A stretch of 64,000 bases of DNA from Candidatus Defluviilinea proxima (GTDB lineage Bacteria; Chloroflexota; Anaerolineae; Anaerolineales; Villigracilaceae). The position numbers and the translations under genes are program-made. The stretch spans positions 2,495,501 to 2,559,500 of the forward strand of contig JADKIW010000001.1 in the NCBI GenBank assembly GCA_016721115.1. The letters run 5' to 3'. Below, in pieces: positions 33,316-41,689 of the stretch (positions within the stretch are counted from its first letter, which is position 1; each line of letters begins with the position of its first letter). The notes under the pieces are model-generated. The model made no database searches and was not told where the DNA came from. It worked only from the letters and a program-made list of their open reading frames with translations.

Positions 33316-34962
33316 TTCCACAACACTAACTCTTAACCGCCCGAAAATATAATGGGTTATATTTCCCTTTTTAACTGTTGGGGGATCTTCGAACACATAC
33401 GTAACGAGATATTTTCCACCGCCAAACGTTCTGAATTGTATTCCTTCTTGTTGATTTGTTAAACCATATCGACGTAGTAGCTCATAATCGAAACTCCTCC
33501 CGATCGTCATTGGCGCAGGATACCAAGGGGACAATTTGTCTCCAAACGTAGGTATCCAATCCCATTTACCACCGCCGAGATCATAATCAACGGGAATAAA
33601 GTTTGAGTCAGAGTGTTCTTTCCAATCTTTCGCAATGAAATCAACCGCCTGCATTTTGTCGATAAGCGGTACGTCTGCTTCACTCAAAACATTGCCGCGA
33701 TATTGGAGATGGTCGCGGATGATAAGGAAGCCACACACTAAGTTTGTTATGCAAAATAGTCCCACCAAAAAATAAGAAACCCCATTAATTAGTTTGTATG
33801 TCAGTCCATTTGTAGTAATTACATGTGGTAATAGAAAAATGACTAGCAAAAACAAGGGAAAGAATTGGGCTGTTTGATCCAGGCGTTTTCCGTCCATCCA
33901 GGATGGCCCACCGAAGAATGCTGATAAAGTATAAGACAGAACGATGAAAATCCCTGACGTGATGACCACTCTAGCCGCAGAGGAATTTACCTTCGTATTT
34001 TTGACATTAATAAATCTGATGATAATCAGGTAGATAAATGTTAGAAAACTGAAAATCGCCTGCGCCATGTATATTTTGCCAATTGATGCTAGAAGCAGAT
34101 TGCTAACTGGTGAAATAATATTGGAGTCGGCATGTTTGAAAGCCGATGAAAACAAAGATTTATCAGCCCACTGAGCGGTTGTGTAGATGGGTAACTGGAA
34201 GAGCGACTTCAAAGACAATTGAAGCGCCATGGATGGCTCCCAATTTGTTTGGTTATATTTTATTACCGGACCTAATCCGCCAGACTGATAATAGGGCAAC
34301 CATGTCACAAATAAGGAAATTGCTACTTCCAGTGCAATCACGCTCAGGATTAATTTGCCATCTTTTACGACAGGACGTGTATAAATGAGAGCGCCGATGG
34401 TTATAATAGCCATTACAGCGGCATTGGCAACCCCTGCATGGTAAATGGACGGTGCCAAAATAATCAAGGCCACAATCGGGGGTAAGTTCCAAAGGGACTT
34501 GTTTTTTAGGTGTCTTATAACCCAGAAAATAAAAAAGACATTTATGAGAGTTATGATGTATTGATTCCAGAACTCGACAGAAATTGAACGCAAGATGACA
34601 GAAGAAAGGAGGGGGATGATTGCCAGTATGAAATATTGCCACTGTTTGCCAAATGCTTCCCATCCAACAAGTATGAGAAGTGTTATTTGTATGATCCCAA
34701 GAATAAAGCTAACAGACAGAAGATTTGGCAGAACGCTGAGCACGATTCCCAGAAGGAGCATTCCATTGGGATTAGGTATAACTTTTGAACTCATCAACCC
34801 GACTGGCATATTCCAAATATCGGTTGTGTACCCGAGCCAGAGATTCGTCGCCTGATCTTCCCTCCATTGTGAGATTTCAGACCAGTAAAATCTATCAATC
34901 AGTAGTGTAAGTACACAAAGAACTATTATGCTAAGGACAATTTTCTTTTTATGCCCATTCAT
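33313..34962 (-). CDS. Large polytopic membrane protein, possibly GT-C type
   Basis: A 549-residue membrane protein with about 11 hydrophobic segments. The first external loop (residues 24-70) has WREDQATN and DIWNMPVGLMSS. A soluble tail with VDYDLGGGKWDWIP and FGGGKYLVTYVFED follows the last helix. The arrangement is like lipid-linked-sugar glycosyltransferases of the GT-C superfamily. It is encoded close to another membrane protein and a phosphohexomutase, which supports a link to sugar metabolism. No catalytic motif is certain. Confidence 0.6.
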   Translation of the reverse strand: MNGHKKKIVLSIIVLCVLTLLIDRFYWSEISQWREDQATNLWLGYTTDIWNMPVGLMSSKVIPNPNGMLLLGIVLSVLPNLLSVSFILGIIQITLLILVGWEAFGKQWQYFILAIIPLLSSVILRSISVEFWNQYIITLINVFFIFWVIRHLKNKSLWNLPPIVALIILAPSIYHAGVANAAVMAIITIGALIYTRPVVKDGKLILSVIALEVAISLFVTWLPYYQSGGLGPVIKYNQTNWEPSMALQLSLKSLFQLPIYTTAQWADKSLFSSAFKHADSNIISPVSNLLLASIGKIYMAQAIFSFLTFIYLIIIRFINVKNTKVNSSAARVVITSGIFIVLSYTLSAFFGGPSWMDGKRLDQTAQFFPLFLLVIFLLPHVITTNGLTYKLINGVSYFLVGLFCITNLVCGFLIIRDHLQYRGNVLSEADVPLIDKMQAVDFIAKDWKEHSDSNFIPVDYDLGGGKWDWIPTFGDKLSPWYPAPMTIGRSFDYELLRRYGLTNQQEGIQFRTFGGGKYLVTYVFEDPPTVKKGNITHYIFGRLRVSVVE

Positions 34963-35007
34963 CGTTATCCCCCATAAGAGTTTGAGAAAAAATATTACTG
35001 GTCATAA

Positions 35008-36123
35008 TCATAGTAAGCGAGTGAGATGCCTGATGAATTCGTAAAAAGGCGTTGTGTGGATCTCTCCTGCCCATGAAAAGTAACGTGGTGTTACAAAAGA
35101 GATGACGCCAATAAGGATCAATGCCTGCAAGAATTGTTTCCGCGCGATCATTTGATTCTCGTTGTCAGCAGTTAGTTCGTATGAGTAGAATATACACTCA
35201 AACAGGATGCCCCAAGAGATTAGGATAAACACCCTTGTAGTATCAAGAGTGAAAAACACGATTCCGTAATTCACCACTAACATTAGCAACGCCAGAGAGT
35301 AAAACCTTTTGTTTCTTTTGAAAAACATTACCATGCAGGTTGCAAAAATTAACCAATGGATACTGAATAATGAAAGTAGGGACATGGGTAGGTTACGGAT
35401 GTTCATTTTTACCCATTCATCCAGGCTTTTTAATTGCATAAAATCGAAACGGGAAAATATATCGATTGCGTTGATTTCGAGGAAGAACTTTATAAACCCA
35501 TAGCCTAGAATGATCCCTATTGCTGTCGCAATAAAGTGTTTTGTCCCAATGCCGCTATGTCTTAATGCCCTTAATGTTAGGATTTCAATAATAGCAATTG
35601 CAAATGTGGGGTGATTTACCATGCCTAGAAAGGCAAGACAAAATGCGAGTGGACTTGAACGCAAGAACAGAAATGGAATAGTTAAAAGCACTGTTAGCCC
35701 GTCAGGCGTGCCAAGCCAGCATAGAAATATTGTGGTTAATGGACTCGTAATAAGAAGTGTAGAAAAGATCAGTGATTGTGTTGAACCCCAGTGACGAGCT
35801 GTTAATCCCGTAAATAAAGCATATGCTCCAAAAATGATAACAAAGCATAAGATATTAAATGTCAATGAAGACGTTTGGCGTAAATAAAACGCAATTATTG
35901 GCAGAAGAGGATTTTCCTGCCAATAATTGTTGAAATGTATATCTGTTCTTGTAATAAAGGGATTTTCTGATAACCGCTGATAGGGCGCCTCTAGGACAAT
36001 CCCAACGCCATTAATGAGAACTACGAACAGGAATACCAGACTTGGAAAGAGAAACCAAAATTTACTCTTTCCAAAGCCCAGTATTTTTTCGTAAAAGACA
36101 TCCAATAATGTGGAAGGCAACAT
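35008..36123 (-). CDS. Polytopic membrane protein, possibly GT-C type
   Basis: A 371-residue protein from the ATG at 36123 with about nine hydrophobic segments. A TTG at 36159 would overlap the phosphohexomutase gene by 20 bases. The first external loop contains ENPFITRTDIHFNNYW, and HPTFAIAIIEILTLRALRHSG lies in the middle. I cannot assign a substrate. It follows the mutase gene closely on the minus strand and is likely co-transcribed with it. Confidence 0.58.
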   Translation of the reverse strand: MLPSTLLDVFYEKILGFGKSKFWFLFPSLVFLFVVLINGVGIVLEAPYQRLSENPFITRTDIHFNNYWQENPLLPIIAFYLRQTSSLTFNILCFVIIFGAYALFTGLTARHWGSTQSLIFSTLLITSPLTTIFLCWLGTPDGLTVLLTIPFLFLRSSPLAFCLAFLGMVNHPTFAIAIIEILTLRALRHSGIGTKHFIATAIGIILGYGFIKFFLEINAIDIFSRFDFMQLKSLDEWVKMNIRNLPMSLLSLFSIHWLIFATCMVMFFKRNKRFYSLALLMLVVNYGIVFFTLDTTRVFILISWGILFECIFYSYELTADNENQMIARKQFLQALILIGVISFVTPRYFSWAGEIHTTPFYEFIRHLTRLL

Positions 36124-36139
36124 TGTTTTGGAATATTCG

Positions 36140-37600
36140 TTATACCGTACTTTTTGCAACCTGTTCGCCGTACCCTAGCAACGCCTTGACCATTTCTTGT
36201 GTTCTTCCCTCCGCATATACGCGTAGGACGGGTTCTGTGCCGGACGGACGGATCAATAACCATGAATCATCAGCCATGATGTATTTGACCCCATCACGTT
36301 GACTGATCTCGGTAACTTTCTCGCCTCCGATCTCAGCTGGAGCCTGCTTCGTCAAGATGTTTGTCATCTCAGCTTTGGCGACCGGGCGACTCAAGCGCAA
36401 GTCGGTACGCTCATAATAAGCAGGGCCAACATCATTGAGCAATTCTTCGATCATACCTTGAAGGGTCTTGCCTGATTCTGCGATCATTTCTACAAGAAGT
36501 AGCCCCATAATCGGGCCGTCTCCTTCGGGGATATGTCCTTTGAATGAGATACCGCCCGATTCTTCGCCGCCGATCAATACATCTTCCGACATCATGTAGT
36601 CAGCAATGTGATTGAAGCCAACGGGCGTTTCGTATAAAGGCAATCCATACCGTTTTGCGAGACGATCTATCATGCGCGTTGTCGAAACAGTTCGTACCAC
36701 AGCGCCGGTCATTCCGCGCTTTTCAACAAGATATTTCAAAGATAAAGCCATGATCTTGTGTGGGTCAACAAACGTACCGCGTTCATCCATTGCACCGATG
36801 CGGTCTGCATCACCATCCGTTACCACGCCGAAATTGCCCATGCCTGAACTGACAGCAGATGCCAATGCGCCGAGGTTTTTAGCGATGGGTTCGGGGTGCA
36901 CACTGCCAAATCCGGGATTCATCTCTCCTCGTATTTCAGCAATTTCACAGCCAGTTCCTTGCAAAAAGGATTTGATCACGCCGCGCCCTGAGCCGTACAT
37001 TGCATCAACAACGAAACGTTGAGGATTGTCGGCGATTATGTCTGTGTTGATCAATGTCCGCAGATGGTCAAAATAGGCTGGCAGTGGATTGAACTTTTGA
37101 ATTAACCCAGCTTCACGTGCTTTTCTGAAATCCATTAAGTTGGGGCCGCGTGCTTGTTCTTCATTGTCATTGATATATATTTCAACACGGCGACATTGTT
37201 CGGGTAGGGCAGAGCCGCCGAATGCGCCTTTAAGTTTGACACCGTTGTAGCGAGGCGCATTGTGTGATGCTGTGATCATCACACCGGCTGCCGCATTTTG
37301 TTGCTTAACCGCATATGAGATTGCCGGAGTGGGAGCATCGGCTTGAGCAAGCATAACGGTAAAACCGTTTGCTGCAAGGACGCGAGCCACCTCGCCGGCG
37401 TAGCGATCAGAAAGGAATCGGGTATCAAAACCGATGACAATCTTTTGATGACCGGAAGTTTGATCACCATTTCCCGATTTTCCCCAATGCTCGGATGCTA
37501 CTGCATCTGCAATAGCTTGGGCAACCATGCGCAGGTTGTCAAATGTGAATGTGTCTGAGATAACGGCACGCCAGCCGTCCGTTCCAAAATGTATGGGCAT
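36140..37600 (-). CDS. Phosphoglucomutase/phosphomannomutase (alpha-D-phosphohexomutase)
   Basis: A 486-residue enzyme that interconverts hexose 1- and 6-phosphates. The active-site serine lies in ITASHNAPRYNGVK. The metal loop is DGDADR, the sugar-binding loop is GGEESGG and the phosphate-binding loop is RPSGTEPVLRVY. All four key motifs are intact. A GAGGAA ribosome-binding site precedes the ATG. It could supply glucose 1-phosphate or mannose 1-phosphate for the polysaccharide locus 2 kb away. Confidence 0.93.
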   Translation of the reverse strand: MPIHFGTDGWRAVISDTFTFDNLRMVAQAIADAVASEHWGKSGNGDQTSGHQKIVIGFDTRFLSDRYAGEVARVLAANGFTVMLAQADAPTPAISYAVKQQNAAAGVMITASHNAPRYNGVKLKGAFGGSALPEQCRRVEIYINDNEEQARGPNLMDFRKAREAGLIQKFNPLPAYFDHLRTLINTDIIADNPQRFVVDAMYGSGRGVIKSFLQGTGCEIAEIRGEMNPGFGSVHPEPIAKNLGALASAVSSGMGNFGVVTDGDADRIGAMDERGTFVDPHKIMALSLKYLVEKRGMTGAVVRTVSTTRMIDRLAKRYGLPLYETPVGFNHIADYMMSEDVLIGGEESGGISFKGHIPEGDGPIMGLLLVEMIAESGKTLQGMIEELLNDVGPAYYERTDLRLSRPVAKAEMTNILTKQAPAEIGGEKVTEISQRDGVKYIMADDSWLLIRPSGTEPVLRVYAEGRTQEMVKALLGYGEQVAKSTV

Positions 37601-37633
37601 GAAATTCCTCTGATGAGTTTTATTTAAAACAGT

Positions 37634-37661
37634 TCTTTCGATACTACAGGTTATCGAAAGA
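37634..37661 (-). terminator. Hairpin between the DUF389 and phosphohexomutase genes
   Basis: A perfect 10-base stem, TCTTTCGATA (37634-37643) with TATCGAAAGA (37652-37661), has an 8-base loop. It lies 12 bases after the DUF389 gene's stop on the minus strand. The following tract (ACTGTTTTAAAT) is a moderate T-run. Confidence 0.5.
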
Positions 37662-37672
37662 CTTATTGTTTA

Positions 37673-38980
37673 TTACTGTGTGGATGTTGGTGATGGTGTA
37701 GCGGAAGGTTCCCAGTTGGGTATGGGGGTGGCTGTGACCAGAACAGATTGGATCATCCATCCGTCAACACGTGTATCGTTGACAGTCACAAACACATGGA
37801 CCCAAACCACTCTGTTGACTTCCTGTAAATCATTAGGGATGATGGTTACGGTGGAGCCGTTGCCGAGTGTAACAAGGACCTTTCCGCTTGGTTTCTCACG
37901 AATGAAAGCACCGCCTCCTTCAGCCGCTTTGATAAGCGCAATGATGGGAGTTGGCTCAGCAGTAATAGTTGATGTGGGCGACTTGGCGGGTGTAAGGCTA
38001 GTTTTTGTTGCACGTGGATTTGGCGTTGTCGTCTGCGATGGGGTTAGGGTTGAGACGCCAATGACTGCTGTAACAGGTTGAGGTGTGATCGTAGGAGTGA
38101 TCGTAGGAACAAGAGGCAGGGTAGGCGTAGTTTGAAGCGTAGGATCAGGCTTCGGCGTAGAAAGACCCGTCTGTATTCTTATCCAATCCACGGCTCCTGT
38201 AGTAATTGCTAGCCATGCAATCAGAACGATGAGAGCGAGTCCAGTAAATGAAAACCCACTTAGGGAAGTGGGATAAAAGCGGAGAAAAAATAATGTGAAG
38301 ATACAGAATAATGTGGCCCAGGCGAAATGTACAAGAAAAACGAGAGCACCTTGCGGCCATAATTCACTTACACCGCTACCGAGACCAAAGCCAGCCGCAC
38401 ATAAAGGAAGAAATAATTCATAAGCAACTAAAGCGCTGGGGAGGTATGGACGCTGTTCTGATCGAACAAATGAAAGAGTGATGAGGACTGCGCCAATGGC
38501 AAGTATACAAAGGTCGGGCCACCATAGGCGGCTGTGTAGAAAAGCTTCATTGAATGTAAGTGGCTGAGGAAAAACTCGGGTTGCAAAACCAGCAAGAATA
38601 CCACTGAGGAAGATCAGTACGGAGCTGACGATAAACGCCAGAATGGTTTGCACAAATAACCGCCCAGCACCGGCAACAATGGCGAGCGAGATTCCGATCC
38701 ATGGTGTCAGGAGAGGAGCAACAAGAATGCCAAAGAAGAGCAGGCCTTGTGAGTTTAGAAAATATCCCAGTCCTAGAATGACGCCGGCAACGAGTGCAAA
38801 AATAAAAAGTTCATAGGAAGGGAAAGCGCGTTTTGCAAGATGTGTAAATAATGCCGCACGTTCTTCCTCGTCTGTTGGGAAGTAGGCGCGACGCAAAGCT
38901 CTTCGCCTTCTTGCACGCGCAGAGATAAATTCCTGTGTTGATTCTGGTATGGGTTGCGATGTGGGGTCTGAATAATCCAT
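37673..38980 (-). CDS. DUF389 membrane protein with Thr/Pro-rich linker and SH3-like C-domain
   Basis: About 435 residues from the ATG at 38980. A basic start (RARRRRALRRAYF) precedes about eight membrane helices of the DUF389 type (FFGILVAPLLTPWIGISLA is the family hallmark). A Thr/Pro-rich linker (about 290-345) follows. The last 80 residues (GGAFIREKPSGKVLVTLGNG) match a bacterial SH3-like domain. The fusion would put an SH3 domain outside the membrane, where such domains bind cell-wall or surface polymers. A TATAAT lies 19 bases upstream. A TTG start at 39016 would place coding sequence over that promoter. Confidence 0.83.
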   Translation of the reverse strand: MDYSDPTSQPIPESTQEFISARARRRRALRRAYFPTDEEERAALFTHLAKRAFPSYELFIFALVAGVILGLGYFLNSQGLLFFGILVAPLLTPWIGISLAIVAGAGRLFVQTILAFIVSSVLIFLSGILAGFATRVFPQPLTFNEAFLHSRLWWPDLCILAIGAVLITLSFVRSEQRPYLPSALVAYELFLPLCAAGFGLGSGVSELWPQGALVFLVHFAWATLFCIFTLFFLRFYPTSLSGFSFTGLALIVLIAWLAITTGAVDWIRIQTGLSTPKPDPTLQTTPTLPLVPTITPTITPQPVTAVIGVSTLTPSQTTTPNPRATKTSLTPAKSPTSTITAEPTPIIALIKAAEGGGAFIREKPSGKVLVTLGNGSTVTIIPNDLQEVNRVVWVHVFVTVNDTRVDGWMIQSVLVTATPIPNWEPSATPSPTSTQ

Positions 38981-38999
38981 TGATGTGATCTCGGGCGCA

Positions 39000-39005
39000 A
39001 TTATA
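39000..39005 (-). promoter_or_regulatory. -10 box of the DUF389 gene
   Basis: A perfect TATAAT on the minus strand, 19 bases before the ATG at 38980. It argues against the upstream TTG start. The -35 region is not clear. Confidence 0.45.
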
Positions 39006-39086
39006 CAGGGAACCAAGCCTTGGTGGGGGAGTGTAATCTTTTGGATATTCCCCCGTTTCGCCCTTAACGGAGGCCTGTCTCTGTTA

Positions 39087-39114
39087 TTGACAGGTATTTC
39101 TCATCGGGTATAAT
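39087..39114 (+). promoter_or_regulatory. Consensus promoter of tRNA-Lys
   Basis: TTGACA (39087-39092) and TATAAT (39109-39114) both match consensus perfectly, with a 16-base spacer. The predicted start lies a few bases before the tRNA at 39130. Confidence 0.9.
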
Positions 39115-39129
39115 ACCGTCCGCACGAAC

Positions 39130-39201
39130 GGCCGACTAGCTCAATGGTAGAGCAAATGACTCTTAATCATTTGGTTCAGGGTTCGAGCCCCTGGTCGGTC
39201 A
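39130..39201 (+). tRNA. tRNA-Lys (anticodon CTT)
   Basis: A 72-base cloverleaf. The acceptor stem is GGCCGAC with GTCGGTC (one wobble), and the D stem is GCTC/GAGC. The anticodon stem AATGA/TCATT encloses CTCTTAA with anticodon CTT. The T stem CAGGG/CCCTG holds loop TTCGAGC, and the discriminator base is A. The CCA end is not encoded. It has its own consensus promoter and terminator. Confidence 0.95.
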
Positions 39202-39212
39202 CAATATAGAAA

Positions 39213-39258
39213 GCCAGATGCTAAAGATACAGTTTAGTGGGTTGCATCAGGCTTTTTT
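39213..39258 (+). terminator. Terminator after tRNA-Lys
   Basis: GCCAGATGC (39213-39221) pairs with GCATCAGGC (39244-39252), with one mismatch, and is followed by six T. It lies 12 bases after the tRNA. Confidence 0.7.
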
Positions 39259-39334
39259 GTTTTAACACTGATATTAGTACAACAATGAAATGAGCCCTTA
39301 ATGAGTGGCTCACGAAACACTTTAATAGGTAGTA

Positions 39335-39340
39335 TATAAT
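39335..39340 (+). promoter_or_regulatory. Possible -10 box of the polysaccharide locus
   Basis: A TATAAT lies 51 bases before the specialised NusG gene, in the otherwise empty stretch after the tRNA terminator. No clear -35 is present. Confidence 0.4.
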
Positions 39341-39390
39341 TATCATGTACGTTCTGAGACTTAGAATCCTTTTCCTTAAACGAAATTTTT

Positions 39391-39900
39391 ATGACCTTAT
39401 CTTGGTATGCGATTCGTAGTAAGCCAAATAAAGAAGAGTTCCTCGCCGGACAACTTCAAGCACATGGGGTTGAATATTTTTATCCAGCTTTGCGCGTAAA
39501 CCCTGTTAACCCAAGGTCGCGAAAGGTGCGTCCGTATTTCCCTAATTATCTATTTGTACATGTAGATTTGAGCGCAGTTAACGTCTCGGATTTGCGTTGG
39601 ATGCCGGGGGCATCAGGCCTTGTCAGTTTTGACGGAGAACCCGCCTCTGTGCCGGACCTTTTAATTGCTACTATAAAACGGCAGATCGACCAGCACGCAG
39701 CTTTACTCCGTGAACAGACCAGTAACTTTCAACATGGCGATTTGGTTGAAATTCAAGAGGGACCATTTGCCGGGTATGAAGCAGTCTTTGATACACAGTT
39801 ATCGGGCCAGGACCGGGTGCGGGTGCTCTTAAGTCTGCTTCAGAGTAGGCAGGTGCCTGTTGAAATAGTCAGCAGGCAAATCAGGCGCGTGAAGCGTTAG
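39391..39900 (+). CDS. Specialised NusG paralogue (RfaH/LoaP-like antiterminator)
   Basis: A 169-residue protein with an N-terminal NGN domain (WYAIRSKPNKEEFLAGQL, then RPYFPNYLFVHVDL) and a C-terminal KOW domain (HGDLVEIQEGPFAGYEAVF). General NusG is usually encoded next to rpl/sec genes. This copy heads a polysaccharide locus, as RfaH, UpxY and LoaP do. It probably keeps RNA polymerase transcribing the long operon and may recognise the structured leader downstream. It is separated from the next gene by a 172-base leader with stem-loops. Confidence 0.87.
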   Translation: MTLSWYAIRSKPNKEEFLAGQLQAHGVEYFYPALRVNPVNPRSRKVRPYFPNYLFVHVDLSAVNVSDLRWMPGASGLVSFDGEPASVPDLLIATIKRQIDQHAALLREQTSNFQHGDLVEIQEGPFAGYEAVFDTQLSGQDRVRVLLSLLQSRQVPVEIVSRQIRRVKR

Positions 39901-39921
39901 TAGTATTTCCCATTCATTTAG

Positions 39922-40060
39922 TTCCAAAATTGTTGTGGTTTACAGAAAATCCCATGATGGAGTAGTCTCTGTAACTTTTGTAATTAAAAGGCGTCATGGG
40001 TATGCTTTGGAATAAACAGAACTTTTTTCTTTTTATGATCGGTTCTCTGCATTTGCAGAG
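39922..40060 (+). promoter_or_regulatory. Structured leader with competing stems, possible antiterminator target
   Basis: Four inverted repeats are visible. TTCCAAA/TTTGGAA (39922-39928, 40006-40012) encloses CCCATGA/TCATGGG (39951-39957, 39994-40000). TTACAG/CTGTAA (39940-39945, 39969-39974) crosses the inner pair, so the two cannot form together except as a pseudoknot. A T-rich run follows (40023-40034). Last, CTCTGCA/TGCAGAG (40045-40051, 40054-40060) abuts the GGAG ribosome-binding site of the initiating transferase gene. Confidence 0.5.
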
Positions 40061-40072
40061 GGAGTAGTAGGC

Positions 40073-41581
40073 ATGAGCATTCGTTCTGAATTTGAAAAAT
40101 TTCCTTTAATTGCTGTTGCTAAAAAGATCAAGAAAGCCAATTCGATCGTTTCCCGTCCACAGCAGTGGTTTTTGTTTGTTTCTGCGCTTATCCTGTCGGA
40201 TGCGATTATGACATTCCTCGCATTTTGGGCGGCGTATTATTTCCGCTTTGATCTTTTCAGTCAATACTTTGACCCCAATGGCATTGTATCTTTCAATACA
40301 TATCAGTTCTTACTTTATTCAATCCCATTCCTTTGGCTGGTGATTTTTGGGCTTAATGGATTGTATGCAAAAGACAATTTGTTAGGTGGCACTCAGGAGT
40401 ATTCAAAGGTTTTCCGTTCAGCGACTGTAGGCTTTTTGTTGATCGTTATCGCAGGCTTTCTCGGACCCAATTTGGTGATCGCTCGCGGTTGGTTATTGAT
40501 GACATGGGCTTTTACATTTTTATTTGTGGCTAGTGCGCGTTTTGGCTTGCGCAGATTGGTATATGCTCTTCGTAAACATGGATTTTTCCTGACCCCTGCC
40601 GTGATCGTTGGAGCCAATCAAGAGGGGCGTTGGCTTGCTGAGCAGTTGTTGAAATGGGAAACTTCTGGGTTGCATCTGGTTGGCTTTGTGGATAAGAAAA
40701 CCCCGGTGACCTTCCCTTTGTTCCATGATCTGGTCTCTTTGGGTACCGTTGAACAATTGGGTGAGATCATTGAGCGTTATAATGTTGGTGAAGTGATTTT
40801 GGCATCAAGTGCCATTTCCACTCGTGACTATCTCCTTGAAATTTTCCGAAAATACGGTGTGTCAGACAAGGTTAATATTCGTATGTCTTCAGGGTTGTAC
40901 GAAATTCTTACCACTGGTTTAACTGTCAGTGAGCTTGCTTACGTACCTTTGGTTTATGTAAACAAAGTGCGTTTGACTGGTTCTGATACACTGATGAAAT
41001 TCCTCCTTGATTATGTCTTAACCATAGGTAGTTTGATTGTTTTGTCGCCGTTTTTGTTGGTTTTTGTTGTTTTGGTGAAGTTGAGTTCTCCAGGGCCAGC
41101 TATTCATAAGCGATTGGTAATGGGATTGAATGGAAAACAATTCCATGCTTACAAATTTAGAACTATGGTTGTCAATGGTGATGAAGTTTTGGAACAGCAC
41201 CCAGAGTTGAAGGAAGAGCTTGCAAGGACTCATAAATTAAAGAATGATCCACGCATTACGAAAATTGGTGCATTCCTTCGAAAGTTCAGCCTCGATGAGC
41301 TTCCGCAGTTATTCAATGTTATAAAACGTGAAATGTCTTTGGTGGGGCCTAGAATGATCTCGCCCGCTGAAGTGGCTATGTACAAGCAATTTGACATGAA
41401 TTTGTTGACGGTTCTTCCTGGTCTTACCGGTGTGTGGCAGGTAAGTGGACGTTCTGATGTATCTTATGAAGAGCGTGTGCGCCTCGATATGTATTACATC
41501 CGCAACTGGAGCATCTGGCTTGACCTTCAAATCCTGTTTCAAACGATCCCGGCAGTCCTCAAGAGCCGCGGGGCATATTAG
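40073..41581 (+). CDS. Polyprenyl-phosphate sugar-1-phosphate transferase (WbaP/WcaJ-like)
   Basis: A 502-residue membrane enzyme that starts glycan synthesis by moving a sugar 1-phosphate from a nucleotide sugar to undecaprenyl phosphate. The N-terminus has about four to five helices. A Rossmann-like CoA-binding region follows (VIVGANQEGRWLAEQLL). After a further helix comes the catalytic bacterial sugar transferase domain with SPGPAIHKR, FHAYKFRTM, KIGAFLRKFSLDELPQLFNV and GLTGVWQVSGRS. All family motifs are intact. It has a hairpin next to its ribosome-binding site and is the first biosynthetic gene of the locus. Confidence 0.93.
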   Translation: MSIRSEFEKFPLIAVAKKIKKANSIVSRPQQWFLFVSALILSDAIMTFLAFWAAYYFRFDLFSQYFDPNGIVSFNTYQFLLYSIPFLWLVIFGLNGLYAKDNLLGGTQEYSKVFRSATVGFLLIVIAGFLGPNLVIARGWLLMTWAFTFLFVASARFGLRRLVYALRKHGFFLTPAVIVGANQEGRWLAEQLLKWETSGLHLVGFVDKKTPVTFPLFHDLVSLGTVEQLGEIIERYNVGEVILASSAISTRDYLLEIFRKYGVSDKVNIRMSSGLYEILTTGLTVSELAYVPLVYVNKVRLTGSDTLMKFLLDYVLTIGSLIVLSPFLLVFVVLVKLSSPGPAIHKRLVMGLNGKQFHAYKFRTMVVNGDEVLEQHPELKEELARTHKLKNDPRITKIGAFLRKFSLDELPQLFNVIKREMSLVGPRMISPAEVAMYKQFDMNLLTVLPGLTGVWQVSGRSDVSYEERVRLDMYYIRNWSIWLDLQILFQTIPAVLKSRGAY

Positions 41582-41616
41582 TAGTAATCGATATTGTAGA
41601 AAATACAGAAATTTTT

Positions 41617-41637
41617 GGAACCGGTGAAGCCGGTTCC
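41617..41637 (+). promoter_or_regulatory. Intergenic hairpin upstream of hddA
   Basis: A perfect 8-base stem GGAACCGG/CCGGTTCC with loop TGAAG. No T-run follows it on the plus strand, so it is more likely a processing, stability or pausing element than a terminator. Confidence 0.45.
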
Positions 41638-41689
41638 AGTGGTTCATATCTAATAAGATGTCTTATTTTAAAGTATTAAAGAAGGTCTT

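Noticed and set aside
41653..41666. ATAAGA/TCTTAT palindrome before hddA as a terminator
   Set aside because: The stem is very short and AT-rich, and a terminator there would cut the glycan operon near its start.
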